Source: Bacillus sp. NP157 | GTDB taxonomy: Bacteria; Pseudomonadota; Gammaproteobacteria; Xanthomonadales; Rhodanobacteraceae | Length of the DNA: 64,000 nucleotides | NCBI GenBank assembly: GCA_018889975.1 | Contig: CP076546.1 | Location: 1,798,001-1,862,000 of the forward strand | Direction: 5' to 3' | Part shown: positions 25,707 to 35,294 of the stretch, piece after piece | Numbering within the stretch: the stretch's first letter is position 1 | Layout of the letters: each line of letters starts with the position of its first letter | Translations under genes and position numbers: made by a program | The notes under the pieces: generated by a model | Seen by the model: the letters and a program-made list of their open reading frames with translations, nothing else | Databases searched by the model: none | Told to the model about the DNA's origin: nothing

Positions 25707-26882
25707 TCAGACGGCCTGGCCGGCGGCATGTCCCGACGCCCAGGCCCATTGGAAGTTGTAGCCACCGAGGTGGCCGGTCACGTCGAGCACTTCGCCGACG
25801 AAGTACAGCCCGGGCTGGCGTTTGGACATCATCGTGGCCGACGACACCTCGTCGGTATCCACGCCACCCAGGGTCACCTCAGCCGTGCGATAGCCCTCGG
25901 TACCGCTCGCCACCACCGGCCAATCGGCCAACTGTGCCGCGATGTCCTTCAATTCCGCGTCACGGTACTGGCGCATCGGCTTGCTCGGGAACCACACCTC
26001 GCAGAACCGCTCGGCCAGCCGCCGCGGCAACAGCGTGGACAGCACGGTCCGGAACTCCGCGGCCGGCCGCTCCTCGCGTGCGGCGCGCAACGCCTCCGCG
26101 CCGTCGATCCCGGGCAGCAGGTCCAGGCGCAGGTCCACGCCCGGCTCCCAGTACGACGAAACCTGCAGGATCGACGGACCGCTGAGGCCACGATGGGTCA
26201 CCAGCATCGCGTCACGGAAAGTCGCTCCGTTCGCCCGCGCCTCCACCGGCAACGCCACCCCGGCCAGGCCGTCGTAACGCTCCTGGTGCTTACCGCTCAG
26301 GGTCAGCGGCACCAGCCCCGCCCGCACGGGCAACACAGCATGGCCAAACTGCTTCGCCACCTCGTAACCAAAGCCCGAGGCGCCCAGGCTGGGGATCGAC
26401 AGGCCACCGGTCGCAACCACCAGCGAGGGCGCACGCACGTGGCCCAGCGGCGTATCGCAGCCAAACCCCGCCTCCCCTGCCCTGATCCGGGTCACCGGCG
26501 TATCCAGCGCCACCCGCACGCCCGCTGCGGCACACTCATCCAACAGCATCCGCACGACCAGCTTGGACGACTCGTCGCAAAACAGCTGGCCGGGACTCTT
26601 CTCGTGGTACTTGATCCGGTGCTTCTCGACCATGTCGATGAAGTGCCACGGCGTGTAACGCGCCAGCGCGGACTTACAGAAATGCGGGTTCCGCGACAGG
26701 AAATTGGCCGGGGTGGTGTTCGTATTGGTGAAATTGCACCGCCCACCGCCAGACATAAGGATCTTCTTGCCGGCCTTGTTGGCATGGTCCACCACCAGCA
26801 CCCGCCGCCCACGCTGGCCGGCGACGATCGCCGTCATCAGGCCCGCAGCACCTGCGCCGATGACGATGGCATCGTATTCCAT
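25707..26882 (-). CDS. HI0933/YhiN-family FAD-dependent oxidoreductase
   Basis: The 391-residue flavoprotein has an FAD-binding motif MEYDAIVIGAGAAGLMTAIVAGQRGRRVLVVDH, then GKKILMSGGGRCNFTNTN, the YHEKSPGQLFCDESS insert and the C-terminal GLYFVGEVLDVTGHLGGYNFQWAWASG, all typical of HI0933-like proteins of unknown substrate. I chose ATG 26882 because the dinucleotide-binding strand begins directly; the long open extension to 27257 is antisense to yajQ and lacks conservation. The gene diverges from yajQ with an 84-nt gap. Confidence 0.92.
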   Translation of the reverse strand: MEYDAIVIGAGAAGLMTAIVAGQRGRRVLVVDHANKAGKKILMSGGGRCNFTNTNTTPANFLSRNPHFCKSALARYTPWHFIDMVEKHRIKYHEKSPGQLFCDESSKLVVRMLLDECAAAGVRVALDTPVTRIRAGEAGFGCDTPLGHVRAPSLVVATGGLSIPSLGASGFGYEVAKQFGHAVLPVRAGLVPLTLSGKHQERYDGLAGVALPVEARANGATFRDAMLVTHRGLSGPSILQVSSYWEPGVDLRLDLLPGIDGAEALRAAREERPAAEFRTVLSTLLPRRLAERFCEVWFPSKPMRQYRDAELKDIAAQLADWPVVASGTEGYRTAEVTLGGVDTDEVSSATMMSKRQPGLYFVGEVLDVTGHLGGYNFQWAWASGHAAGQAV

Positions 26883-26966
26883 GGGGGTCGTCCAGCCTTG
26901 CAAACGCACATGGTACCGCCGTCGCGTAAACTTGTCGGCCATAGCCCCCCACCCGAGGACGAACCC

Positions 26967-27449
26967 ATGCCTTCCTTCGACATCATTTCGGAAGTCGACA
27001 AGCACGAACTGAGCAACGCCGTCGACCAGGCCAACCGCGAAGTCTCGAACCGCTTCGACCTCAAGGGCACGGGCGCCAAATTCGAACTGGAAGAAAACGT
27101 CATCACGCAAAAAGCCGAGAACGAATTCCAGGTCAAGCAGATGCACGACATCCTCCGGGCACGCCTCGCCGCCCGCCAGATCGACCTGCGCGCCCTCGAC
27201 ATCGGCAAGGTCGAAACCAACCTCGCCGAAGCCCGCCAGAAAGTCACCGTCAAGCAAGGCATCGAACAGCCGATCGCGAAGAAAATCATCGCGAAAATCA
27301 AGGAAGCCAAGCTCAAGGTCGAAGCCCAGATCAACGGCGAAAAAATCCGCGTCACCGGCAAAAAGCGCGACGACCTCCAGGACGCCATCGCCCTGCTCCG
27401 CAAAGCCGACTTCGAACTACCGCTCCAGTTCGAAAACTTCCGCGACTGA
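26967..27449 (+). CDS. yajQ: YajQ-family cyclic di-GMP-binding protein
   Basis: The 160-residue protein starts MPSFDIISEVDKHELSNAVDQANREVSNRFDLKGT and has two ferredoxin-like halves ending in FELPLQFENFRD, an almost perfect family match. In Xanthomonas, YajQ-type proteins bind c-di-GMP and act with a LysR-family regulator on virulence genes. Here it sits among five c-di-GMP turnover genes, which makes an effector role plausible. It is monocistronic and diverges from the flavoprotein gene. Confidence 0.95.
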   Translation: MPSFDIISEVDKHELSNAVDQANREVSNRFDLKGTGAKFELEENVITQKAENEFQVKQMHDILRARLAARQIDLRALDIGKVETNLAEARQKVTVKQGIEQPIAKKIIAKIKEAKLKVEAQINGEKIRVTGKKRDDLQDAIALLRKADFELPLQFENFRD

Positions 27450-27525
27450 AATAGTCGGGCTGCTGCAGCGCGAAACGTCTACCCAGGGCTGGCCTGGCAT
27501 GTTGCGACCGCGCCGCAGGTTTCGT

Positions 27526-27590
27526 TCGCGCGCAGGCGCGCTCCTACAGGAGCCTACGTAGCGGCGTTGTAGGAGCGCGCCTGCGCGCGA
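27526..27590. repeat. REP inverted pair downstream of yajQ
   Basis: REPs at 27526-27547 (minus) and 27569-27590 (plus) are arranged tail to tail 21 nt apart. A degenerate tail of the structured repeat (CCCAGGGCTGGCCTGG) lies at 27482-27500. Confidence 0.88.
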
Positions 27591-27599
27591 ATGGAAAGC

Positions 27600-27729
27600 A
27601 TGGCGGCGAAGCCGCGGCATCTCCCGCACAAGCGAGCGGCCGTAGGCCAATAAGTACATGGGCCGCGGCTGCGGCCAACCTTGTCGAGCGCGGAGGACCT
27701 GTCTGAGCAGCGAGGGTAGGCACCGAGGG
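27600..27729 (+). repeat. Dispersed structured repeat, type B copy 2
   Basis: The core from CCGCACAAGCGAGCGGCCGT to GTCTGAGCAGCGAGGG matches the copy at 22906-23040 in inverted orientation. The right arm CGAGGGTAGGCACCGAGGG is present (27711-27729). The left side is the REP-linked GCATGGCGGCGAAGCCGC form also seen beside 24521. The central hairpin is GGCCGC-GGCT-GCGGCC, where type A has GGGCTGC-GGA-GCAGCCC. There are no genes in 27450-27856. Confidence 0.85.
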
Positions 27730-27768
27730 CTGTCCTGCGGCCACGCATGAGCGCCGCGCGGACGGCCA

Positions 27769-27790
27769 TCGCGCGCAGGCGCGCTCCTAC
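27769..27790 (-). repeat. REP palindrome
   Basis: A perfect REP in minus orientation, 67 nt beyond the 3' end of the diguanylate cyclase gene that ends at 27857. Confidence 0.9.
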
Positions 27791-27856
27791 AACAGCCATG
27801 CCAGCGCCGAGGTTCGGCCGGAGGCCGTCAGGCATGGCCGCGAAGCGGCAACCGCT

Positions 27857-30800
27857 TCACAAGCTCGCGATGCGGCTGCGGTTGCGGCCGTCGTTCTTCG
27901 CCTCGTACAACGCCTCGTCCGCACGACCCAGCAACGAATTCAACGACTCCGGCGCACGCCACATCGCCACGCCCGCACTCACCGTAATCCGGATACGGTA
28001 ATCCCCGTGCACGATCACCAGCGACGCCAGCGCATGCCGCACCCGCTCGGTGATATCCAGCGCATGCTCAGCCAGCGAGCCCGGCAGGCACAGGATGAAC
28101 TCCTCGCCACCGAAACGCCCGGCCAGGTCATCAGCACGACACATCGACGAAATCACCCGCATCGTCTCGCGAATCACCGTGTCACCCGCCAGGTGGCCAA
28201 ACGTATCGTTGACCGTCTTGAAGTCATCGATATCCAGCAACACCATGCTGAACGGAATGCCGTCCTTCGCCGCCCCCTGGCGCACGCGCTCCGCCTGCTC
28301 CAGGAAACGCCGGCGATTGAGCGAACCGGTCAACTCATCCGTACCCGCCAGGTGATCCAGCCGCTCGTTCGCCGCCTTCAGGTCACGCGTACGCGCCTCC
28401 ACCTGGGCCTGCAACAGCTCCGCGCGACGGCGCAGGTAAAGCGTGCGCAGGTAAACCAGCGCAAAGAACATCGCCACCGCCGCCGCCACGCCCGCCAGCA
28501 GCGTCCATGGGCTCTCATACCAGCGCGGCACGACCTCGACGCGTACCGAGGTCTCGACCGTGCGCGCATCCAGGCCACGCATCGACGCACGCAGGCGCAG
28601 CGTGTACGTACCGCTGGCAAGGTTCGTATAGATCGCGCTCGGCGGGATGCCGCGCGCTACTTCGTTCCAACCGTTGTCCGCGCCATCCATGCGATACCCA
28701 TAGTGGGTTTCCTGCGGCGCACGGAAATCCAGCAGCGCGAACTCGACACGCAGGTTGCGACCGTCACCGTCCAGCTTGATCCGGCCCGCTTCGCCCGGTA
28801 GCTCGGCCAGCGGCAGCGAGCGATCGTTCAGGGCGACGTGGGTCACCGCCAGCCGTGCCGACGCGGTCTGCGGCGCCACCCAGTAGGGCCGTACCACGGT
28901 CAGGCCACCGAGGCCGCCGAACATCAGCTCGCCGCCCGGCGCCTCCGCCGCGGCACGATGGATGTAGCTGGGGATGCGCAGGCCATCGCGAATGCCCAGG
29001 TCGAACACGCGGTGGCTTGCCGCGTCGACCATGGCCACGCCGTTGGCCATCGAGGCCCAGACGCGATCGTCGTGGTCGACCAGCAACGCGTTGATCTTCG
29101 TGTTGACCATGCCTTCGCGCGCGCCGATCAGGCCGAAATGGAACGGCCCGCGCTCGTTGAAATCGTCCAGGTAGGCAATGCCGCCGAACGTACCCAGCCA
29201 CAGCCGGTGATGCGAATCGAACGCCATCGAACCGGTGTAGTCCTGCGGCAGGCTGGCCGGATCCGCCGGGTCATGGCGGATGTTGGTAAAGCCCGGTTCG
29301 CCGTCGTACGAAATGCTGATGCCGCTGATCGTCGCGAACCACCACGAATGCGCCATCCGCACGATGTGCCGCACCTGGTCGCCGACCAGGCTGTGCGGAT
29401 CCTTCTCGTCGTGGCGCATCTGCTGCAAGGCATGCGTCGCGCCGTCGTAGCGGAACAGGCCGTCATAGGTGCCGATCAACAGGTCGTTGCCGTCGCGCTG
29501 CATCGACAGGATCAGCCGGCCGTCCAGGCTCGGGATGACCGAGCTTTCCAGCGCGAAGGTGTCCGGGTTGATCCGCGACACGCCCTGTGCGCCGGCCCAG
29601 ATCGACCCGTCCGGCGCGACCACGAAGGCCTGCACGTCGCGCTCGGCCTGCTCGCCGCCGAGCTGGAGATGGCGCATGCCGCCACTGCCGAGGTCGAGCA
29701 CGTCGATACGTCCCATGCCCAGGCCCAGCCAGACGCGTCCGCGTGGGTCGACGAACACGGAGTGCACGTTGGCGTTGGACAACGTGTGCGCTTCCAACGG
29801 CGAAGGCAGTACGGAAAACACCTTGCGCCCGTTCGGATCGTAGTGCGCGGCGCCGAGTTCGGTGGCGACCCAGATGTTGCCGGCGTGGTCCTGGAAGATG
29901 TCGCGGGTGATGTCGCCAGGCAGCGACGACGGCATCGCCGCATCGTGGGCGAGCGCGCGCAGCTGGCCCGTCGTGAAGTCGTACGTGACCACGCCGGCGC
30001 CATCGGTGGCGGCCCAGAGCACGTGGGTGGGTGTTTCGCGGAACGCGCGGATGGTCCGTCGCCGGGCCATGCCGGTCTTGCCGGAGAACCCGGCGACGAC
30101 GTGGCCATGGCCCTCGGCACCGATGTAGATCGCGCCCGACTGGCCGGTGCCGATCCACAGGCGATCCTGGCTGTCTTCGTAAATCGCCCAGACCTGGTCG
30201 CGCAGGATCGCTTCGATCTCCGGATCGTTCGATACCACCCGCTCGAAGTGCTTGCCCGGGTGGCGCACGAACAGGCCTTTGTCCAGGCCGACCCACAGGT
30301 TGCCCTTGCGATCCTCGCTGACGGTGAACGTGCGCGACACCATCTCCGGGTCGTCGCCCGGCAGCCGCGACACGCGGGTGATCTGGCCGGTGGAAAGCTG
30401 CAGGCGGTCCAGCCCACCCTCGGTGGCGATCCAGAACACATCCGGATCGCGCGAGCGCGCGATGGCGAAGATCTTGTTGTTCGAGGTGCCGCCCTTGCCC
30501 ACCGGATACGCGTGGAATCGGGTGGTCTTCGGATCGAAGCGCAGCAGCCCGCCCGCATTGGTGCCGACCAGCAAGCCGCCATCGTCCAGCGGCATCAGCG
30601 TGCGCACGTAGGCATCAGGAAGCACCGCGCCGCCGTAGGAATCCGGCTCCTGGCCGAACACCTGCATGCGGTAACCGTCGTAGCGGGCCAGGCCACCGAA
30701 CGTGCCGATCCAGACCAGGCCCGCCTTGTCCTGCACGATCGAGGTCGTGGTGGAATGCGGCAGGCCGTCGGCTACGCCCACCGTGTCGAACCATGCCGTT

Positions 30801-30946
30801 TCGTACGGCGCCCATGGATCCACGCCGACCTTCGGCGCCACCTGCCCCACGGCCGTGCCCGCGGCGAACAGGCCGAGGACGAAGACGCAGAGGACGGCAC
30901 GCAGCAGCAGGAAGCAGGACGGCCGGTGGAAGCGCTCAGCCCGCAT
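27857..30946 (-). CDS. Two-component-type beta-propeller sensor diguanylate cyclase
   Basis: The product is about 1029 residues: signal/anchor helix (FLLLRAVLCVFVLGLFAAG), fourteen-blade ligand sensor made of Reg_prop repeats (DKAGLVWIGTFGGLARYDG and similar), a Y_Y_Y domain (FRAPQETHYGYRMDG), a membrane helix (about residues 810-830), a coiled coil and a GGDEF domain with RFGGEEFILCLPG. The active-site GGEEF is intact, so it should make c-di-GMP in response to a periplasmic signal. ATG 30946 overlaps the preceding EAL gene by 11 nt; ATG 30982 is possible. The two genes form one transcript with opposing predicted activities. Confidence 0.92.
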   Translation of the reverse strand: MRAERFHRPSCFLLLRAVLCVFVLGLFAAGTAVGQVAPKVGVDPWAPYETAWFDTVGVADGLPHSTTTSIVQDKAGLVWIGTFGGLARYDGYRMQVFGQEPDSYGGAVLPDAYVRTLMPLDDGGLLVGTNAGGLLRFDPKTTRFHAYPVGKGGTSNNKIFAIARSRDPDVFWIATEGGLDRLQLSTGQITRVSRLPGDDPEMVSRTFTVSEDRKGNLWVGLDKGLFVRHPGKHFERVVSNDPEIEAILRDQVWAIYEDSQDRLWIGTGQSGAIYIGAEGHGHVVAGFSGKTGMARRRTIRAFRETPTHVLWAATDGAGVVTYDFTTGQLRALAHDAAMPSSLPGDITRDIFQDHAGNIWVATELGAAHYDPNGRKVFSVLPSPLEAHTLSNANVHSVFVDPRGRVWLGLGMGRIDVLDLGSGGMRHLQLGGEQAERDVQAFVVAPDGSIWAGAQGVSRINPDTFALESSVIPSLDGRLILSMQRDGNDLLIGTYDGLFRYDGATHALQQMRHDEKDPHSLVGDQVRHIVRMAHSWWFATISGISISYDGEPGFTNIRHDPADPASLPQDYTGSMAFDSHHRLWLGTFGGIAYLDDFNERGPFHFGLIGAREGMVNTKINALLVDHDDRVWASMANGVAMVDAASHRVFDLGIRDGLRIPSYIHRAAAEAPGGELMFGGLGGLTVVRPYWVAPQTASARLAVTHVALNDRSLPLAELPGEAGRIKLDGDGRNLRVEFALLDFRAPQETHYGYRMDGADNGWNEVARGIPPSAIYTNLASGTYTLRLRASMRGLDARTVETSVRVEVVPRWYESPWTLLAGVAAAVAMFFALVYLRTLYLRRRAELLQAQVEARTRDLKAANERLDHLAGTDELTGSLNRRRFLEQAERVRQGAAKDGIPFSMVLLDIDDFKTVNDTFGHLAGDTVIRETMRVISSMCRADDLAGRFGGEEFILCLPGSLAEHALDITERVRHALASLVIVHGDYRIRITVSAGVAMWRAPESLNSLLGRADEALYEAKNDGRNRSRIASL

Positions 30947-32480
30947 AGGCCAACGACGGATCGAGGTAGCGACTGAACGCATCCGCCGTCATGGGGCGGG
31001 CGAAGAAATAGCCCTGGCCGATGTCGCAGCCCAGGCCGCGCAACCAGTCGGCCTGGGCCTCGGTCTCCACGCCCTCGGCGATCGTGCGCATGTTGAGCTT
31101 CTTGGCCAGGCCGACGATCGCCTCGGTGATCTCGCGGTCGGCCAGGTTGGTATCGCTGCCGCGGACGAAGCTCTGGTCGATCTTGATCGTGCCGACCGGC
31201 AGTTCGCGCAGGTGGCTGAGGTTCCAGTAGCCCGCGCCGAAATCGTCGATCAGCAGGTCGAACCCGTGCGAACGCAGCTTCACCAGCTGGCGCAGGGTTT
31301 CCTCCGGCTCGCGCATCGCCGTGGACTCGGTGAGCTCGAAGCGGATCCGGGTCGGGTCGACGCCGAACGAGCGGACCACCCGATGCAGCGTTTCGACGAA
31401 GGCGGGGCGGCTCAGTTCATGCATCGAGAGGTTGATCGCCACGTAGTCGACGTGGCATTTCGCCTTGTCCCACGCCAGCACCTGGGTGAGCACCACGCGC
31501 AGCACGTACTCGCCCAGCGCATGGATCAGGCCGGAGCGTTCCGCGATGGCGACGAACACGCCCGGCGGCACGTCACCGCGCTGCGGATGGTGCCAGCGCG
31601 CCAGCGCTTCCACGCCGGCCAGCGTGCCGTCGCGCAGGTTGCGCTTGGGCTGGTATTCCACGTCGAGCTCGCCACGCTGCAGCGCCTCGCGCAGTTCGAC
31701 GGTGAGTGCGAGGCGTTCGCGCGCCTGCTCCAGCATGCCTTCTTCATAGAAACGGAAGTCGGCCTTGCCGGTCTCCTTCACCGCATACATGGCCGCATCG
31801 GCATTGCGGATCAGCGCGACGGCTTCGCGACCATCCTGCGGGGCGATGGCCACGCCGATGCTCGGGCTCACCGCGACCAGCTGGCCGCTGACGTTCACCG
31901 GCTGCGACACCAGGTCAAGCACCTTGCGGCACACCCGGACCAGGTTCTCCATGCCGCCATAGCCCTTGACCACGACGACGAACTCGTCGCCGCCGAAACG
32001 CGACACCGTGTCGCGCTCGCGCACGCTGCTACGCAGCGAGGTGGCCACGGCACGCAGAAAGGTATCGCCGGCTTCGTGGCCGAGCGTGTCGTTGATCGAC
32101 TTGAAGCCGTCGAGGTCGATGAACATCACCGCCAGCGTCGCATCACCCGGCGCGGCGAGCGCGGCTTCCAGCTCGTGCATCAGGAAGGCGCGGTTGGGCA
32201 GGCCGGTGAGGGTGTCGTGGTAGGCGTGGAAGGCCAGTGCGCGACGGGCTTCCTCGCGCGGATCCTTCAGGCGGGCGCTGAGCTTGCGGCGCTGCGTGAC
32301 CAGCAGCCCGATCACCACCGAGGCCACCAGGCAGACCACCACCAGCGAGACCAGCCAGCCAAATCCGGCACCATGCGTGCTGAATCCCGAGCAGCTGACA
32401 TCGGCCGGCCCCATGAGGGACCAGCGCGCGCACTTCGACACGGCGACATGCATGCCGTTTTCGATGCTAATTGTCAGCAC
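30936..32480 (-). CDS. GGDEF-EAL bifunctional c-di-GMP protein
   Basis: This 514-residue protein has one membrane helix (about residues 42-63, GWLVSLVVVCLVASVVIGLL). A GGDEF domain follows with SRFGGDEFVVVV, then an EAL domain with VEALARWHHP, INLSMHELS, and IDDFGAGYWNLSHLREL where the usual motif is [10 protein letters not shown]. Metal-binding E, N, E and D residues appear conserved, so phosphodiesterase activity is likely; the loop-6 change may tune it. The GTG start is uncertain; ATG 32453 is an alternative. It is translationally coupled to the sensor cyclase that follows. Confidence 0.92.
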   Translation of the reverse strand: MLTISIENGMHVAVSKCARWSLMGPADVSCSGFSTHGAGFGWLVSLVVVCLVASVVIGLLVTQRRKLSARLKDPREEARRALAFHAYHDTLTGLPNRAFLMHELEAALAAPGDATLAVMFIDLDGFKSINDTLGHEAGDTFLRAVATSLRSSVRERDTVSRFGGDEFVVVVKGYGGMENLVRVCRKVLDLVSQPVNVSGQLVAVSPSIGVAIAPQDGREAVALIRNADAAMYAVKETGKADFRFYEEGMLEQARERLALTVELREALQRGELDVEYQPKRNLRDGTLAGVEALARWHHPQRGDVPPGVFVAIAERSGLIHALGEYVLRVVLTQVLAWDKAKCHVDYVAINLSMHELSRPAFVETLHRVVRSFGVDPTRIRFELTESTAMREPEETLRQLVKLRSHGFDLLIDDFGAGYWNLSHLRELPVGTIKIDQSFVRGSDTNLADREITEAIVGLAKKLNMRTIAEGVETEAQADWLRGLGCDIGQGYFFARPMTADAFSRYLDPSLAYAG

Positions 32481-32762
32481 GCCTCGCTCCGGCCCGGCAC
32501 CCGGGACACGTCGCTACCCTGCTAGGGCAGCCAACGGAAACATCAAAATTCATCAACGGCCATGCCCGGAACCCAGGATGGCCCCATGGCGTGACTCGAC
32601 TCGTCCGTAGTCTATCGGCCATGGACCCGAACAACTTTAACGCCCCCCGTGAAGGCTGCACGCCCCGTCTTCCCCTACCGTGAGACGGACCCGACAGGCA
32701 AGCATGATGCGGCCTCGGAAAAAAAACGCAATCCGTGCCGCTGGTCACGCCCCCAGCCGCCC

Positions 32763-34820
32763 TCAGCGCCCGCTCGCCGGGGCGCCCAGGTAACGGTCGA
32801 ACCAGGCCAGCGCCCGGGCCAGCACGTCGCGCCGGCTGGCGTCGCGGGCGAAGCCGTGGCCCTCGCCCGGGTAGACCACCAGCGAGGTGGGCACGCCCTG
32901 CGCGCGCAACGCGTGCCAGAACTCGAACGACTGCGGCGCCGGCGTCTCGGCGTCGCGCTCGCCGACCACGACCAGGGTCGGCGTCTTCACCTGCTTGATG
33001 AAGTTGATCGCCGAGCTGCGCGCATAGACGCCCGGGTCGTCATACACCGACGCACCGAAGTACGGCTTCATCCACTGGTCGATCAGGTTCTGGCCGTAAT
33101 AGCTCTGCCAGTTGGAGATGCCCGCGCCGGCGACGGCCGCCTGGAAGCGCGACGTCTGGGTCACGGCGAACATGGTCATGAAGCCGCCGTAGCTCCAGCC
33201 GGTGAGGCCAAGCCGCTTGTCGTCCACGGGATGGGTCTTCTCGATCGCATCGACGCCGGCCAGCGCATCGCGCAGGTCGCCGTAGCCGAAGTCCTTGCGG
33301 TTGGCCTGGACGAAGGCTTCGCCCTGGCCGTAGCTGCCGCGCGGGTTGGGCATGAACACGAAGTAGCCCAATGCGGACAGCGGCGCCGCGCCATAGCCCG
33401 GCCCCGGCCAGCGCGGCAAGACGGCGGCGGCGGGGCCACCGTGGATCGATACGATCATGCCGTAGCGCTTCGCCGGATCGTAGTTGGCCGGGTACAGCAG
33501 CCAGCCCTGCACGTCCTGGCCTTCGTTGGTCCAGCGGATCGATTCGGCCTTGCCCCACGATGGCTTCAACGCGGCGTTGAACGTCGTCACGGCGCGCGGC
33601 GCGGCATTGCCGGCGAGGTCGGCGACGTGCACCTCGTAGGGCTTGTCGAACGAGCTGGCGATGAACGCGGCGTGCTGCTGGTCGGCGCTGAGCGAGACCG
33701 ACATGGACAGGCGACCGTCGCCCAGGGTCATCGGCAGGTCGAACAGCGGGGTGGCAACGGCGGCGCCGCTTGCCGGAATTTCATAGCGGGACATCCGGCT
33801 GGCACCGGCCACCTGTTCGGTCACCAGCAGGCGGTCGTTCGCCGCCCAGGCCAGCCACACCGGCGTCGTGGTGACTCCCGGGGTGAGGTCGACCGGCGTG
33901 CCACCCGTGCTCGACACCGCCCAGATGTCGCCACCGGTGGAGCCCTGGTCGCTCATCAGGCCGCCGATGAAGGCGATCCGCGAACCGTCCGGGGAGAAAC
34001 GCGGCACGGCCACCTGCAGGTTCTTCAGCGGACCCTTCAGCGCCGTGGTGTCGACCAGCACGTCGGTCTTCGCGCCGGCGTTCGCCGGCTGCACGTAAAG
34101 CTTCGCCACCCACCAGTTGTTGTCGCCGGGCGGCGGTGCCGCGACGAAGGCGATCCGGCTGCCGTCGGGCGAACGGGTGAACTCGTAGACATGCAGGCCC
34201 GCCGGGGTGAGCGTGTGCACGGCACCGCCGGCCACGTCGACGCTGGCCACCTGCTGCACTTCCATCCCTTCCACGCCGACCTCGCCCAGCTGCGGCTTCG
34301 CGGCCGCGGTGGCACTGGCACGCCGGGTGGCGTTCGGCACGTAGAGGAAGTCCAGCTGCTTGCCGTTGGCCGACCATTCCAGCCCGCTGACGTAACCGGT
34401 CAGGTGGGTCAGGCGCTTCGGCGCCCCACCCTTGGCGGCGATGTCCACGAGGTTGATGTCGTTCTGCTTGCCTTCTTCCACGCCCGGGCCTTTGCCCGCG
34501 CAATCGGAGAGGAAGGCCAGGTGGCGCGAATCCGGGGACCAGGCCACGCTGGTTTCGCTGCAGCCCTTCGTCGCGGTGACGCGGTGGGCACTGCGGCCAT
34601 CGGCATCGGCCACTTCCAGCACCGGCTTGCCGTCGGTCTTCACCGCCCAGGCCAGGTGCTTGCCGTCGGGCGACAGCGCCACCGACTCGATGGTGCGGAC
34701 TTTCGCGAGGCCGTCGAGGATGGCCGCGATGCGCGGATCGTCGGCCCTGGCGGCGGGTTCGGCGTAGGCGCTGGTGGCGCAGGCAAGCGCCACGGCGGTG
34801 GCGATCCACTTCGTTCGCAT
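32763..34820 (-). CDS. S9-family prolyl oligopeptidase-like peptidase (secreted)
   Basis: The 685-residue protein has a signal peptide (MRTKWIATAVALACATSAYA). A WD40-like propeller (residues about 45-400, SPDGKHLAW, SPDSRHLAF, SPDGSRIAF repeats) is followed by an alpha/beta hydrolase domain with the Ser nucleophile in LTGWSYGGFMTMF, Asp in VVGERDAETP and His in YPGEGHGFARD. The oxyanion segment GMIVSIHGGPAAA is normal. Such enzymes trim short peptides in the periplasm. It is monocistronic; 32481-32762 upstream of the EAL gene holds nothing I can identify. Confidence 0.94.
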   Translation of the reverse strand: MRTKWIATAVALACATSAYAEPAARADDPRIAAILDGLAKVRTIESVALSPDGKHLAWAVKTDGKPVLEVADADGRSAHRVTATKGCSETSVAWSPDSRHLAFLSDCAGKGPGVEEGKQNDINLVDIAAKGGAPKRLTHLTGYVSGLEWSANGKQLDFLYVPNATRRASATAAAKPQLGEVGVEGMEVQQVASVDVAGGAVHTLTPAGLHVYEFTRSPDGSRIAFVAAPPPGDNNWWVAKLYVQPANAGAKTDVLVDTTALKGPLKNLQVAVPRFSPDGSRIAFIGGLMSDQGSTGGDIWAVSSTGGTPVDLTPGVTTTPVWLAWAANDRLLVTEQVAGASRMSRYEIPASGAAVATPLFDLPMTLGDGRLSMSVSLSADQQHAAFIASSFDKPYEVHVADLAGNAAPRAVTTFNAALKPSWGKAESIRWTNEGQDVQGWLLYPANYDPAKRYGMIVSIHGGPAAAVLPRWPGPGYGAAPLSALGYFVFMPNPRGSYGQGEAFVQANRKDFGYGDLRDALAGVDAIEKTHPVDDKRLGLTGWSYGGFMTMFAVTQTSRFQAAVAGAGISNWQSYYGQNLIDQWMKPYFGASVYDDPGVYARSSAINFIKQVKTPTLVVVGERDAETPAPQSFEFWHALRAQGVPTSLVVYPGEGHGFARDASRRDVLARALAWFDRYLGAPASGR

Positions 34821-34878
34821 CGAGTTCGGCTCGGGGGTGTATAGGAGACGTGAAACCTAGCACACCCCCAACCGCGCT

Positions 34879-35169
34879 TCACGCCAGCAGGTTGCCGTAT
34901 TCCGGGTTGCGTCGGAACCACGTCGCCGCGTAGGAACATGCGGGGCGGATTTTCCAGCCCTGGTTCTCCGCCACCTTCACCGCCTGGCGGGTCAGGAGGT
35001 TGGCGATGCCGCGGCCACCGACGGGCTCGGGCACGCCGGTGTGGGTGATCACCATGGTCTTGCCTTCCAGCCGGTAATCCAGCTCGCACTCGTGCCCGTC
35101 CACATGCGCCAGGAACACCTGGTTGGCCCGGTCGTGGGTGATTTCCAGAGGTTTCGGGGTCTCGCTCAT
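34879..35169 (-). CDS. Small GNAT-like acetyltransferase (YjdJ/Gcn5-related)
   Basis: The 96-residue protein has the compact fold of the YjdJ type: N-terminal strands (MSETPKPLEITHDRANQVFLAHVDG), central HTGVPEPVGGRGIANLLTRQAVKVAENQG with the acetyl-CoA loop V-GGRGIA, and KIRPACSYAATWFRRNPEYGNLL. I chose ATG 35169 because GGAGAG lies 9 nt upstream and the upstream extension is basic and unconserved. The substrate is unknown. It diverges from the osmC-like gene. Confidence 0.9.
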   Translation of the reverse strand: MSETPKPLEITHDRANQVFLAHVDGHECELDYRLEGKTMVITHTGVPEPVGGRGIANLLTRQAVKVAENQGWKIRPACSYAATWFRRNPEYGNLLA

Positions 35170-35294
35170 CGTCGTTCTCTCCAAGCCTTCCTCGGCGCCC
35201 TTTCGCATTCTGTCCATGGACGGGGCGCTAGCGTCGTCGATGACGAAGCATGCGCGCCTTCACGAGCACAATCCATAACCAACAGGAGAAGACC

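Noticed and set aside
25707-27257. N-terminal extension of the FAD oxidoreductase to 27257
   Set aside because: The extra 125 codons are antisense to yajQ, and the FAD-binding strand begins at the Met at 26882.
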